From Allomyces arbusculus (taxonomy: Eukaryota; Blastocladiomycota; Blastocladiomycetes; Blastocladiales; Blastocladiaceae), in NCBI GenBank assembly GCA_027604705.1, contig JADHYV010000063.1:1-64000 (forward strand): DNA of 64,000 bases. The letters are read 5' to 3'. Position 1 is the stretch's first letter. The number at the start of each line of letters is the position of its first letter. The translations under genes were made by a program, and so were the position numbers. Shown here piece by piece: positions 54,556 through 64,000 of this stretch. The notes under the pieces were generated by a model. That model ran no database searches, was not told the origin of the DNA, and saw only the letters and a program-made list of their open reading frames with translations.

Positions 54556-56081
54556 ATGTCGACGCTACGCTTCGAGAACACGGCCGACTTGATGGCCACC
54601 GGCCAGTATGACGACAACCTTCCCACGCACTCGTCCGAGGAGCAGGTCCGCGCCGCTGTTTCCGCCCTTGTCCACCCGCGGTGCTTGGGATCTGACGCGC
54701 CTACGCCATAGGCCGACGTCGAATGCGACATTCTCGCCATCTACGAATCGGCGCTGCAATCCGCGCACCTCTCTGACCCACTCCTCCTGCGTCGCCCATC
54801 GCACGCCGCGTACCTGCACCGCGTCGCGACCTCGCTCCCGCGGAGCATGTCGGCGCTCGCGGCCTCGCGCCCATGGCTAGTCTACTACGTGCTGCACTCC
54901 CTGGACCTGCTCGGCCTGGACTTGTCGGAAATGCTGCGCTTGCGTGCGGCATCGACACTTTTGCGCATGCAGGACCCGAATGGCGGGTTTGCCGGTGGTG
55001 TGGGCATGATCGCGCACTTGGCCCCGACCTATGCGGCGGTCCATGCGCTCGCGCTCGTGCGGGACGAGCAGGCGTGGCGCGCGATTGATCGTGCGGCGAT
55101 GCACGCGTGGCTGTTGCGGATGAAGCGGCCAGACGGGTCGTTTGTGATGCACGAAGGCGGGGAGGTGGATCTGCGGTACGTTGGTGCACGGCTTATTCGC
55201 AAGGTGGAGACGTCTGACACGGTTGGCTCGCTATCGTAGCGGCACCTACTGCGCGCTCACCGTCGCGCGCCTGCTCAACATCCTGACCCCGGAGCTCACG
55301 CGCAACTGCGCGTCGTTTATCGGCGCGTGCCAGTCGTACACGGGCGGGCTCGCCGCCGTCCCACACGCGGAAGCGCACGGCGGGTACACATTCTGCGGCG
55401 TCGCTGCCGCCGTCCTGCTTGGCGAAGCCGACAACGTGCTCGATATTCCGCGACTCGCGCGGTGGACGTGCATGCGGCAAATGCCGCTTGAAGGCGGATT
55501 CCAAGGGCGCGAGAATAAGCTCGTCGACGGATGCTATTCCCTCTGGGTGGGCGGGGTGCCGAACGTGCTGGTCGCGACCGAGTGGGGGCGGGCGAACATG
55601 CAGCAGGAGGTGGTGGAGACGGAGGACGAGGTGGTGGTGTCGACCTCGGCGGCACACGGCGGGCCTGCGGATATGTTCGATCGCGAGGCGTTGCAGGAGT
55701 ACATTTTGCTGTGCTGCCAGGCGCAGAGCGGTGGACTGCTCGATAAGCCCGACAAGTTCCCGGACCCGTACCATACCGCGTACGTGCTGAGCGGGTTGTC
55801 GGCCGCGCAGCATTATTTCACGTTTGACGACGGCGAGTTTGTGGTTGCGGATCGCACGTGCGTCATTGGACCCGTCGACAACTTGCTGGCACGTGGTGAT
55901 TCTTGTTCAAGGGCTGATCACTTCGAAACTAACGCGTTCCGTTTGGTAGAACGCGGCGCACCCCATTCACAACATCCGCATGGCCGCCGTCGAGCACATG
56001 TGCGCGTGGTCGCGCGCGAATCCGGTCCCGGGCATTTCGCCCAAACCCAAATCTGCAACCGCATCTTCCTCCACACCTTAG
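54556..56081 (+). CDS. RAM1: Protein farnesyltransferase beta subunit
   Basis: Exons 54556-54645, 54712-55175, 55240 to about 55873, and 55950-56081, about 439 residues (human FNTB 437). It transfers farnesyl to CaaX-box cysteines as a heterodimer with the alpha subunit. The alpha-alpha barrel repeats include LRMQDPNGGFAGG, RPDGSFVMHEGGEVDLRGTY, GGYTFCGVAAAVLLGE and GGFQGRENKLVDGCYSLWVGG. Zinc ligands are Asp281, Cys283 and His363 (DPYHTAYVLSGL), at almost the human positions. The final exon gives HPIHNIRMAAVEHMCAW, matching the conserved NPVYNI-type end. The last donor is unresolved: GTCGAC at 55874 keeps frame but drops a few residues, while the better-looking GTGGTG and GTGATT sites do not keep frame. 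Confidence 0.93.
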
Positions 56082-56131
56082 CACCCCTGGAATAGATACA
56101 ACGGATTCCATATTGCACCCCCTCCCACTTT

Positions 56132-57377
56132 TCAATACCTCCTGCCGGTATCATACCCCACTGCGGCAGATGGTGTCGCCCATCCCGAACTCGGCCCGAC
56201 CGACGAATCGTACCCAGCGCTCGACGGGTACCGCGGCGAGGGCACCGCCGGAGTCGCGGGGGACGTGCCCCACCTCTGCGGCGGTAAGGGCACGGGCTGC
56301 GGTGGCGGTGGTGGCGGATCGGCCTTGGCTGCGAGAACGGGCTCGCACAAATCCCACCAGACTTGCGTGGCACTGGCGAGCTCGGCCACGTCCTCGGGAC
56401 CCCACGGGGTCGTGGAGGCCCAGGCGTCGTCGAATTGGATCGAGAGCGGTTCGTCGGGCGCGCGCAGCCAGGATTCTTCGCGCGCGCGCTTGTTCTAGTG
56501 GAAAGGAAGAGGGGGTGAGCGGACCGACTTCACTTGCGATTCCAAGACCAGGAAGTGATGGGTCGCGTACCCGCTCCCGGTCCTCTTCCATGCGCCGGAA
56601 AATCTCGCTGCGCGAGACGGCGTCGCGCGCGACGGGCGCAGCACCTGGAACAGCGCCAGACGCCGCTGATGGCGCCGTGCTCGGCGTCACGCCCGGTCCC
56701 GCGGTCGGGAGTGACAGCGTCGAGCTGGCCGCCGACGACCCGCCAAGTGGATCCGCCAACGTCGCCGATGTCTCGGTCGTATCCGGCGCGACCGCGGCCT
56801 GCGCGACCAGCGCCGACCGAGCCGCCAGTTGTGCCGCGAGCTGCGCATCAATCGCATGGAACGCTGCGGCGGAAAGAACGTGTTTCCGCCTCCATGCGTG
56901 CAAGATCTTGCGCACGGACGGCACGTTCGCGAGCCCAACGAGCATCTGGCCCTGATCCCCTTCAGCCGCATGGTCGTCCGGGATATGATCGAGCAACGTC
57001 GGGTCGGCGTCGCCCGCCAAGTCGGCAACCACTTTGGCCATGGTCGGTTTCGGCCACCGGCACACGCACCCGACGAGGACGGGCAAGTCGCGTGCGAGTC
57101 GGTGCGGGTACCCCTGGAACTTGTTGGCGCGTAACGAGGCCATCCAGAGGTGGTCACAGAGATGGAAGAGGTTGAGCCGGTGGTTGGGCGAGGCCAGTGG
57201 ATCGGCGAGGGCGTCGGCGAGGACCGCATAGAGAACGTCGTGGTGTGCGCGCCACTTGACGGCGAAGCGCGCTGCGCGAGAGAGGGATTCTTGCGAGGCC
57301 GTTAGGCGGCGCAGTTGGTCGTGGAACTGCAGCCGCAGCTCGAACGCGTCGGGCGCGTCGCCGTCTGAGTCGGACAT
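56132..57377 (-). CDS. CTK3: CTD kinase subunit gamma, Ctk3-like
   Basis: Exons 57377-56571 and 56494-56132, giving 389 residues. The N-terminal 160 residues follow the Ctk3 CID-like helical domain: FELRLQFHDQLRRLTASQES, AARFAVKWRAHHDVLYAVL, NHRLNLFHLCDHLWMASL, HRLARDLPVLVGCV and NVPSVRKILHAWRRKHVL. An Ala/Thr/Pro linker precedes the C-terminal Ctk3 region, where splicing joins RMEEDRER to NKRAREESWLRAPDEPLS. The junction is phase 0 and restores the family motif. Ctk3 works with Ctk1 and Ctk2 to phosphorylate Ser2 of the RNA polymerase II CTD. A Pro-rich tail ends GRRY. The gene is convergent with RAM1, 50 bp apart. Confidence 0.82.
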
Positions 57378-57860
57378 GATTAAAGTAGTATGGGCGCGAG
57401 CTGTGCGGGTACTTGGAGGGCGGGAACGTCGTGCGTGCGGCCGTGGTGCAGGATCGCAACGGGGACGGTTCGTGTGCTGTCGAGACGACGACGTGCGGTG
57501 GATTGTGCACGTGGACCTCTGATCAGGCAGCGCACGCCTCGTTTGACGTGGACAAGCCGTACAGCCGTACCGCAGAACGACTTGGCCGAAATCAAATTTG
57601 TCATTTGTCGTTCTCACCACGACGACCATGTGCTCGGCAACTCATGCACCGCCGCGTGGACCGCCCTCCACCACCAGCAAACGCTGCCAACTTGCCGCAC
57701 AAGATAGCAGCATCCCACCCTCAACCGCTCGACCAAGTGGGCGAACACCAGATCAGTCTTCACGGATCCACCCAAATCGCACTCCAAAAGGGTTGTGCGA
57801 CCGACCCACCAAGGCAAGAACCCGACCGCAAGCTTCAATTGACCAATTCCTGCCACCACC
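57378..57860. promoter_or_regulatory. Divergent intergenic region between CTK3 and the calcium sensor
   Basis: 483 bp between divergent ATGs. No strong promoter motif recognised. Confidence 0.4.
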
Positions 57861-58956
57861 ATGGGCCACGGCCCGTCCAAGCCCAAGCTGACCAAGGAGG
57901 AGCTCGACGAGTTGGTGCGCACGACCCACTGTACGTATGTACAGCACGCGACAAGGAGCAGATAGTGATCATGGAACAAATTCTCCTCGCTAACCACCCT
58001 CCACCCCCCCCCCCCATCCAGTCTCGCGCCGCGAGCTGCACAAGTGGTATGATGCGTTTCTGCGCGGTTGCACCGCCGGCGCGCACCCCTACAATCCAAC
58101 CGGCCGCGACAACACGCCCGCCGCGCCCGCCGCATCCCTGACCCGCGCGCGATCCACAACGGGCCGATCCCGGTCACGGTCAATTACCACTGCGCCCGAC
58201 CCGTCTCCAACGACCTCGGCCACCAATGCCGCACCTGGCGCGCGCGACATCCCGCCGCCGCCGCCGCGCGAGCGGCCCGCGCTTGACAAGGCGGCGATGC
58301 GCGCCATGTACGCGCGCTTTTTCCCGTTTGGCGACGTGCGCGCGTTCGCCGACCGCGTACTTGCCGTACTCGACACGAACGGCGATGGGCTCGTCGAGTT
58401 CCCGGAATTCGCCAAGGCGCTCGCCACGGCGACACGTACAGGCCACGCGGCCAACGACGACCGGCTCGTCTGGGCGTTTCGGCTGTATGACGCGGATGAC
58501 GACGGGTACATTTCGCGCGCGGAAGTCGCCGAGGTCGTGGGCGCGCTCGAGGCGATGCTCGGCGACTTGGCGCGTGGACCCGATCCGGATATGGTCGCGC
58601 CGCCGTCGATCACAGCGCCGCACGAGACGGATCCGGTGCTTGACGATGATCGGCACCATCATTTCTTGTGGCGGAGTTGGGGCCGGAACTCGACGCGCAG
58701 TTTGCCGGCGCACCAGCAGGCGCGCGCCGACCATGGGTCACCAACACCACCACCGGCGCCGGTGCGCAGGGTCACGCCCGCATCGAGTGACCCGCACTTG
58801 TCGCGCGAGCAGATGCTGGCGGCGCGAGTCGATGCCATGTTCTCGAAAATGGATTGTAACCAGGACGGCCACGTGTCGCTTGGCGAGTTCATGACGGCCG
58901 CGCGCCAGGACCCGTCGCTCGTGCAGTCGCTCAATTTGTACGAGGGGCTGGTGTGA
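57861..58956 (+). CDS. NCS1: NCS-1/frequenin-type EF-hand calcium sensor with two insertions
   Basis: Exons 57861-57930 and 58022-58956, giving 334 residues against about 190 in the family. The N terminus MGHGPSKPKLTKEELDELV fits an N-myristoylation signal (Gly2, Ser6). Splicing gives RTTHFSRRELHKWYDAFL, the degenerate EF1 region. EF2 (DTNGDGLVEFPE, 141-152), EF3 (DADDDGYISRAE, 180-191) and EF4 (DCNQDGHVSLGE, 301-312) look calcium-competent. The end, DPSLVQSLNLYEGLV, is the NCS-1 hallmark. Two Pro/Ser/Arg/His-rich inserts lie at about 42-108 and 200-280, in the EF1-EF2 and EF3-EF4 loops. The family regulates phosphatidylinositol 4-kinase (Pik1) in fungi. The intron has a C-run just before its acceptor. 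Confidence 0.88.
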
Positions 58957-58984
58957 AAATCGAAACGGTCGTTTTGACACGATT

Positions 58985-60294
58985 TTATTGAAACAATCCG
59001 GCAACAAACAGTATACTCCGACAACAGTGCGGATCAACGTACAAACTCGTCCGTTCCCACATGTTTCCAGTCTCCTACAAATGTTCTTCAATTCCTGCGG
59101 CGCATCCCCCACGTACCGCTCCAGCACCGCAACAAAATCTTCAAATAGGGTAAAGCTCTTCTTGTCACCGCGCCGCCAAAACATGGGCTCCATGGCCCGC
59201 AGCACAACTATGTTGGATGTACGCGGCACCGCCGAGTCTCCCGTCAGGGCATTGAGCACGCCGCGCTGCAATGGGTCGAGCCTGAGGGCCAGGAGCTCGT
59301 AGACCGTCACTATAAACGACCCGTGTCCATGATCAAAATCGCCGAGGGCACGGTACGTACGCGATTGTGCGAATCGTGTCGGTCGCGATGAACGGGACCG
59401 TTTTGAGCATTTCCCCAAGCATCGACGTAAATGTATCGCACGTCACCTTGGGGAACGCGCCCTTGACGTACGCGTTAAAGTCGGTGGGAAACGTCGTCAC
59501 GCTCGATGATCGTAACAATCGTGCCACTATCTTGGCCTGATCCCTGACCCGCTCGTGGAGGAACTCGACATGTTTGGCCTCGACGGCACGCAGCTGCGCG
59601 CGTACCCACGCAATAAACTGGATCAGGTCGACCGCGCCCGGAAAGTACTGCGCGCGCTCATAATCGTCGGGCAGGCTTATGGGCTCCATCAGCGCTTGGA
59701 ACATGAACATGGACCTGTGACGACCGGCGTCGGCGTGACCTTGCAGTTGCGCGGCATGGACGGCGTGTGCCTCCACGAGATAGATGACGCGAGCTGCTTG
59801 ATGACCTGCTTGGGCTTGGACGCGGCCCGCGTCGCCAGTTTCTTGGCCTTGCAAAAGAACCCATGCTTCTTGCCCTCAGCCTTCGTGTTCGACAGCGCAC
59901 CTGGAGAGATCTGGGTCCGAGCTCGGGTCCTCCTTGTCGCCGGGCGTGCCCGCCATTGTCGCGTCCGAGTTCCGCGATCCAAACCGCATATCCTGCTTGC
60001 CCGTTACCGCAATGGACACTTCCTCTATCTTTGCTGCGACCTTCTCCACCTGCTGCTCAAACTGCTCGGTCTCGACCTGACAGTCTTGAAATGCCCCTGC
60101 TTGAGCTGCACCTGCTCTGCCTCGGCAATTATGGCCCGCACCTCCGCAACCTGCTGCTGCTCGAGTTCCTTGAACTTTTCGACGTTCATGTCGTGCGTGC
60201 CGTCCTCCTCGATTTCCCCAACTCGATTTTGCCCAACCTCTCGCCCATCGGCTCGTGCTTCTTCATCACATGCTGTCGTAGGCCCACAGCCCAA
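58985..60294 (-). pseudogene. Decayed gene of unknown family
   Basis: Protein-like stretches occur in successive minus-strand frames. They are a coiled coil (NVEKFKELEQQQVAEVRAII, about 60190), a basic segment (KKHGFFCKAKKLATRAASK, about 59870), a helical block (MEPISLPDDYERAQYFPG and VEFLHERVRDQAKIVARLL, 59690-59380), and a terminal block (TVYELLALRLDPLQRGVL, then APQELKNICRRLETCGNG, 59310-59060). At least three frame changes separate them and only weak splice sites are seen, so it is more likely decayed than intron-rich. I do not recognise the family. It lies tail to tail with the calcium-sensor gene. Confidence 0.4.
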
Positions 60295-61916
60295 GGCGGC
60301 AGAAATTGGCGTGGCGACGATGGCGGCCCTGACGCGAGCGAATACGGCCGAACGGCATGCGATCAGACCGTGTTCAAGGCGCGGGCCGGGACGCCGCTGC
60401 GCGAGTCTGAGTCAAACGAAGTGGGAGAATTGCAAGGGTGCGCGCGCAGCCGCAAGATCATCCCCGGCGAGCCCACGGCCAGTGAGAGAGTGAGTAGGGA
60501 AGGTCCAAGGGGACACCGCGCACCTTCTCTACCCTGTTCGACCAGCGGGGTCTCGCGGACAGGATGCAGTGGTGATGAGTGGATTGCGTGCTTGCGGTGT
60601 AGAGGCGACTCTCCGGACACGCGCGGACGGCTTGCTGGACGGCGGGCGCGGGCGGAGTTCAGTTCCGGTTGGTGGTGGCAGTATTGGGCATGGGTGCAGT
60701 CGCTTTTGCCACAGATGAACAGACAGTGTTGCCCTTTGTCTCTTTGATTGCTTTGGATTGCTCCCTGCTTCTCTTTTTGTTGCTCCCAGCACTTCGGCGA
60801 AGCGACAGCACTGACGTGGCCAACACAGAAGGGTTGCCTTGAATCAATATTTTGAGCGGCCGCTGCATGGAAGTTCGGACTCTCGCTTTGCTCTTCTGGC
60901 GCTGACGCTCGTCAATCCTTCTTAGAACAGACTCTGAAGGCAGGGTCTTCTGTCAACAAACATTACAACAATAACACTCAACAGGGCTGGTAAACCCGAA
61001 GAGCAATAACAGCACCAGCTGCCAACGAAATGGCGTGGATTCGAGCCCGTCCATACTTTGACATTGATTGCATTTGGGTCGCGCACCAAGCTCGTCTCCT
61101 TACGTTTGGGGGTTATCGAGGTCGTGGCGAGTAAAAATTGATTTCGAGCATCACCGGCTTTATTTTGGCTGACGAAAGAGCAGTTGCGCTTGCTTGACGT
61201 CATGTAACCCGCTTACCAGTACTGTTCCACGCTATTGATGACACCTGTTTTTGGCTGAATTCGCTCGCACTGGAAAGGATGAGCGCGCACTGGAAGATGG
61301 TTACTTGCCTTCCTCCGCCAGAACGCAGTATTTGGCCCATCGGGGTTCTTATCTTCATATTCCTAGATGCTTTTCACAGGCTGCTGGACGGACACCGGCC
61401 ATCGGCAGTTCAAACAGAAGCTGCTCCGTGGAAGCAAGTCAGAAGAAACAGCCTGACGTGAAAAACAGACATGTGAAAATCACGATTTGCACACGATCGC
61501 GTCCGCAAGCCGCGTGCGAGACAACCACGTTGCCGGACAGCCCGTCGTTCGCGAGTGCGGCCGTCTTCCCCCGCGGCCGAATGCAATCGAGCGGCCCCGC
61601 AACTTGAGGCAGAGCAAGGAATTCGACCCGCTGCACTGGCCCCATCCGCTACCGGTCCGCCTCGGCGCTTCTCGACTTGTGCATTCGCTGCTGCCTGCCG
61701 CGAAGGCGCCAGCATGGAACGTCGACGACTTGTCACCCGACCGTCCTGATCTCGAACGATACCCAAATTTCGTTGGTTGCATTAATTGTCGGCAACAAGA
61801 CCCCCCGGTCCTCGCACGCGACGCGGCAACTCGATTGATTGCAACCTGGACGCTCAATCGGCGCTCTTGGACCGACCTGCATCCACGACGATCCCCCTTT
61901 CCCGGCCCTCGATACC
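60295..61916. other. Intergenic, no supported gene
   Basis: About 1.6 kb with short frames only, none with motifs on either strand. Confidence 0.45.
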
Positions 61917-63567
61917 ATGCAACAACCATCACCGTCCAGCGGATCTGCTGTCAATGGGAACGCCGACACCATTCATGCAGCCGGCCTCTCCCGCGTCGTC
62001 GAGGTCCCGGGTATGCTGCGGATTTGTGCAATCCATACAGAACCCTGCCGACCCGCTGCACCTTCTTTACTTCCTTCGCGCCCGAGCAATGCAATTAACC
62101 TGCACAGCGCGACATAGAGCATGTCTCGATTGTCACCTTCAGCGTCGGCGACGATCCGCCAAAATCTGTTGTGAGCGCCACGCCCTCGCCACAAGTCTTG
62201 ACCAAGGAGCTGAAAGCTGGACTCGACCCCATGCCCGCCACTGCCTCCGCAACACCGTCGTCTACACCGCTCCCCCCCGACAAGCCCTCTCCACCGTCCG
62301 ATAAACCCGCCAAGCCGAGTTCCGGCACCAAGTCGCGGCCGCCGTCGAATCCGGGATCCGCAGCGTCGTCGCCCGCTCGCACACGCAAGATTCCGGGTGC
62401 AATGGGTAGCGGCGCGCCGGCAGGGATGATGGTCTCGGCCATGGCGGTCGCAGGCAAGGCCAAGAAGGCGGCCGACGGATCGGCACCGACCGCGCCCAAG
62501 TCGACGACCGCGTCGCCGTCCTCATCGTCTGCCGGGACGACGAATACGAGGACCACCAAACCCGTCGCGTCCAAGTCGGCATCTCCCTCATCCTCCGCAA
62601 CCCCATCGCGCAAACCGTCGGCTACGTCTGGTAGGACCGCAACCCCCACCGAGTCGCGACCGGCAACGGCTCCTGCGCACGCGGCACGGCCCAAAAAGCC
62701 GACCACGTCCTCGACGTCGTCATCATCGACGACCAAGGCCGCTGGTTCTGGGCACCGTGCCATCAAGTCGGCGCCAACCAAGCGCACGACGGCCGCGGCA
62801 ACGGCGGGTTCCTCGTCGCAAGGATCTCCACCACGATCGCCCGGACCGGATCGCACTCGCAGTCCGTCGTCTTCGGGCGGTGGGACCAAGGGTATTCTAA
62901 CCCCAAAACCGCCGTCGCGATCCGACTCGTCGGGACCCGGTGTAACAAACGGGGCTCCAGCGGCTGGGACCAAGTCGGCGATTGAGATGATCAAGCTCTC
63001 GGTACACTTGCGTTATGACTACCGTTTTTTGGTCACGAACTTACACCACCAATTTCCTCGGTATAGCGTCCTCCACCCACCAACTCATGTTGCATCATGC
63101 TACAAAAGCACCTGCTCAACGACGTGAACGCCGAGCTGACCGTGATTCTCGAGGACAAGGCCGCGCTCGCCGCCAAGCTTGCGGCCGCCAACCACGAGAC
63201 GGCGCACCTGCTCGAGACCAAGCTGGAACTGACGCAAAAGAACCACGAGCTCGATCAGAAACTGCGGCTCATGGCGCTGACCAACGCGCAGTTGCAGGCC
63301 GACTTGGTTGCGGCGCGCGGTGCCGTCACTTCGGGCAACGATACGGTCGAAGCCCTGCAAAAGAAATTGGCCGAGGAGCACAAGATCAATGCACAGCTCG
63401 TGTTTTTCAACCGGTCGCTCAAGACGCAGGTGTGCGAGTTGGAAGAGGCGAAGGAGGAGGCGGCCAAGCAGTTGGCGCTTGCGCGCATGGAACTCGATCG
63501 ACATCGGCCAAAGACTCGGCCGGCGAATGGGACTGGGCCGGGTGGGATGGCAGACCACAGGGCGTGA
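61917..63567 (+). CDS. Ser/Pro/Thr-rich protein with C-terminal coiled coil, unknown
   Basis: Exons 61917-62010, 62118-63001 and 63067-63567, giving 492 residues. ATG 61917 (MQQPSPSSGSAVNGN) is joined by splicing at VVEVP to EHVSIVTFSVGDDPPKSVV, and a second intron is removed after MIKLS. The middle 250 residues are basic and Ser/Thr/Pro/Ala-rich (many KP, TPS and SS patches), a composition seen in microtubule- or chromatin-associated proteins. The last 150 residues are a strong coiled coil (NDVNAELTVILEDKAALAA, NHELDQKLRLMALTNAQLQ, LEEAKEEAAKQLALARMEL). No family recognised. Splice phases are consistent; the region between exons 1 and 2 also has an alternative CACAG acceptor in a worse frame. 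Confidence 0.68.
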
Positions 63568-63709
63568 TGGGGAACGGACGGATGGGTTATATAGATCTTG
63601 CCCCACTTTTGAATCGATTTATCGGGACCTGCAAAAGACCTCGCAAGGCATCTTCTCCACCGTCTTCTGCCCACGAAAAGTGATTTAAATGCGCAGAAAA
63701 GTCGTCGAA

Positions 63710-64000
63710 TCAACCGGTCCCGGGCACTGCTGCAGCCTTCCCCTTCCGCTCCGCCAAGTCCGCCCGCGTCCGCCACGCCATCGCCCACTCCAAATTCTTA
63801 CCACACCCACGACCGTCCTGCAGGGCCTGCGCGAGCGCGCGCATGGCCTCGACGTGCCCGAGGCACGCAGCGCGATGAAAGTAGACCACCCCAAGCTCGG
63901 GGCTCGCTGGGATCGGGACCGTCGGGACCGCGAGCGCTGCGACGTTATCAGGCGCGACCGGCCCGCGCACTCCACTCGCCATTCCAACCCCATGCTCCAC
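63710..64000 (-). CDS. Sel1-repeat protein, C-terminal fragment (cut by window edge)
   Basis: The frame enters from the right edge and stops at 63710. It encodes the last 96 or so residues. One Sel1-like repeat is clear: ELGVVYFHRAACLGHVEAMR, then ALAQALQDGRGCGKNLEWAM and AWRTRADLAERKG, with the A....G.A.A...L...Y..G pattern. Sel1 repeats form helical solenoids used as scaffolds (for example Hrd3, Skt5). Which of these it belongs to cannot be told from the fragment. Confidence 0.7.
   Translation of the reverse strand: MEHGVGMASGVRGPVAPDNVAALAVPTVPIPASPELGVVYFHRAACLGHVEAMRALAQALQDGRGCGKNLEWAMAWRTRADLAERKGKAAAVPGTG

Noticed and set aside
58738-59418. 226-codon minus-strand frame overlapping the calcium-sensor gene
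   Set aside because: Only its upstream half looks protein-like. The part below about 58980 is antisense shadow of the EF-hand exon.
61031-61055. Second B-box-like sequence (GGGCTCGAATCC on the minus strand)
   Set aside because: T-stem pairing is poor and no cloverleaf could be drawn.
1-64000. LTR retrotransposon or other virus-like element
   Set aside because: No integrase, reverse transcriptase, protease or capsid-like motif and no long terminal repeats were noticed on either strand.

Overview
The window looks like nuclear DNA from a GC-rich flagellated (zoosporic) fungus, probably of the Blastocladiomycota/Allomyces type. This is inferred from gene content and style, not from a database match. 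Fungal signs are a fused bifunctional HIS7, a BRO1/ALIX-type ESCRT adaptor, a Ctk3-like CTD-kinase subunit and Ser/Thr/Pro-rich secreted wall-type proteins. A possible LRRCC1-like LRR/coiled-coil centrosomal protein would fit a flagellated cell. Introns are mostly 60-120 bp, use GTACGT/GTATGT-type donors and often end in TAG. Proteins are rich in Ala, Pro, Gln and Ser. No viral or LTR element was recognised.

Layout, left to right. At 0.1-3.7 kb lies a decayed hAT DNA transposon. At 3.7-4.3 kb there is a short coding relic. The LRR/coiled-coil gene follows on the minus strand (4.6-8.1 kb). A relic zone of F-box/LRR-like reading frames spans 8.3-11.2 kb. At 12-14.7 kb a CHORD/CS co-chaperone gene and a Met/Gly/Gln-rich protein gene are divergently arranged. 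At 17.6-21.2 kb there is a minus-strand cluster of three C2-domain paralogues, the last of which has only its first exon. At 22.1-29.9 kb is a giant glycogenin of about 2,564 residues. It carries seven tandem repeats that resemble the glycogen-synthase-binding motif, and a C-terminal membrane segment.

At 31.2-37.3 kb two tandemly duplicated secreted double-psi beta-barrel (RlpA/expansin-like) genes each depend on an 11-nt microexon. At 38.4-43.1 kb a USP36-like deubiquitinase and BRX1, a ribosome-assembly factor, are divergent from a shared 511-bp promoter. A 2.5-kb gene-free stretch with short hairpin repeats follows. Next come a large proline-rich protein of unknown function, BRO1, HIS7, the farnesyltransferase beta subunit RAM1, CTK3, an enlarged NCS-1-type calcium sensor, a decayed minus-strand gene, a three-exon Ser/Pro-rich coiled-coil gene, and the C-terminal end of a Sel1-repeat gene that runs off the right edge.

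Functional links are modest. BRX1 and the USP36-like enzyme both suit nucleolar ribosome biogenesis. The DPBB and C2 clusters are local tandem expansions. The most distinctive object is the membrane-anchored, multi-repeat glycogenin. The next is the conserved 11-nt microexon in the DPBB pair. Exon boundaries were derived by reading splice signals and keeping family motifs in frame; those left open are stated.
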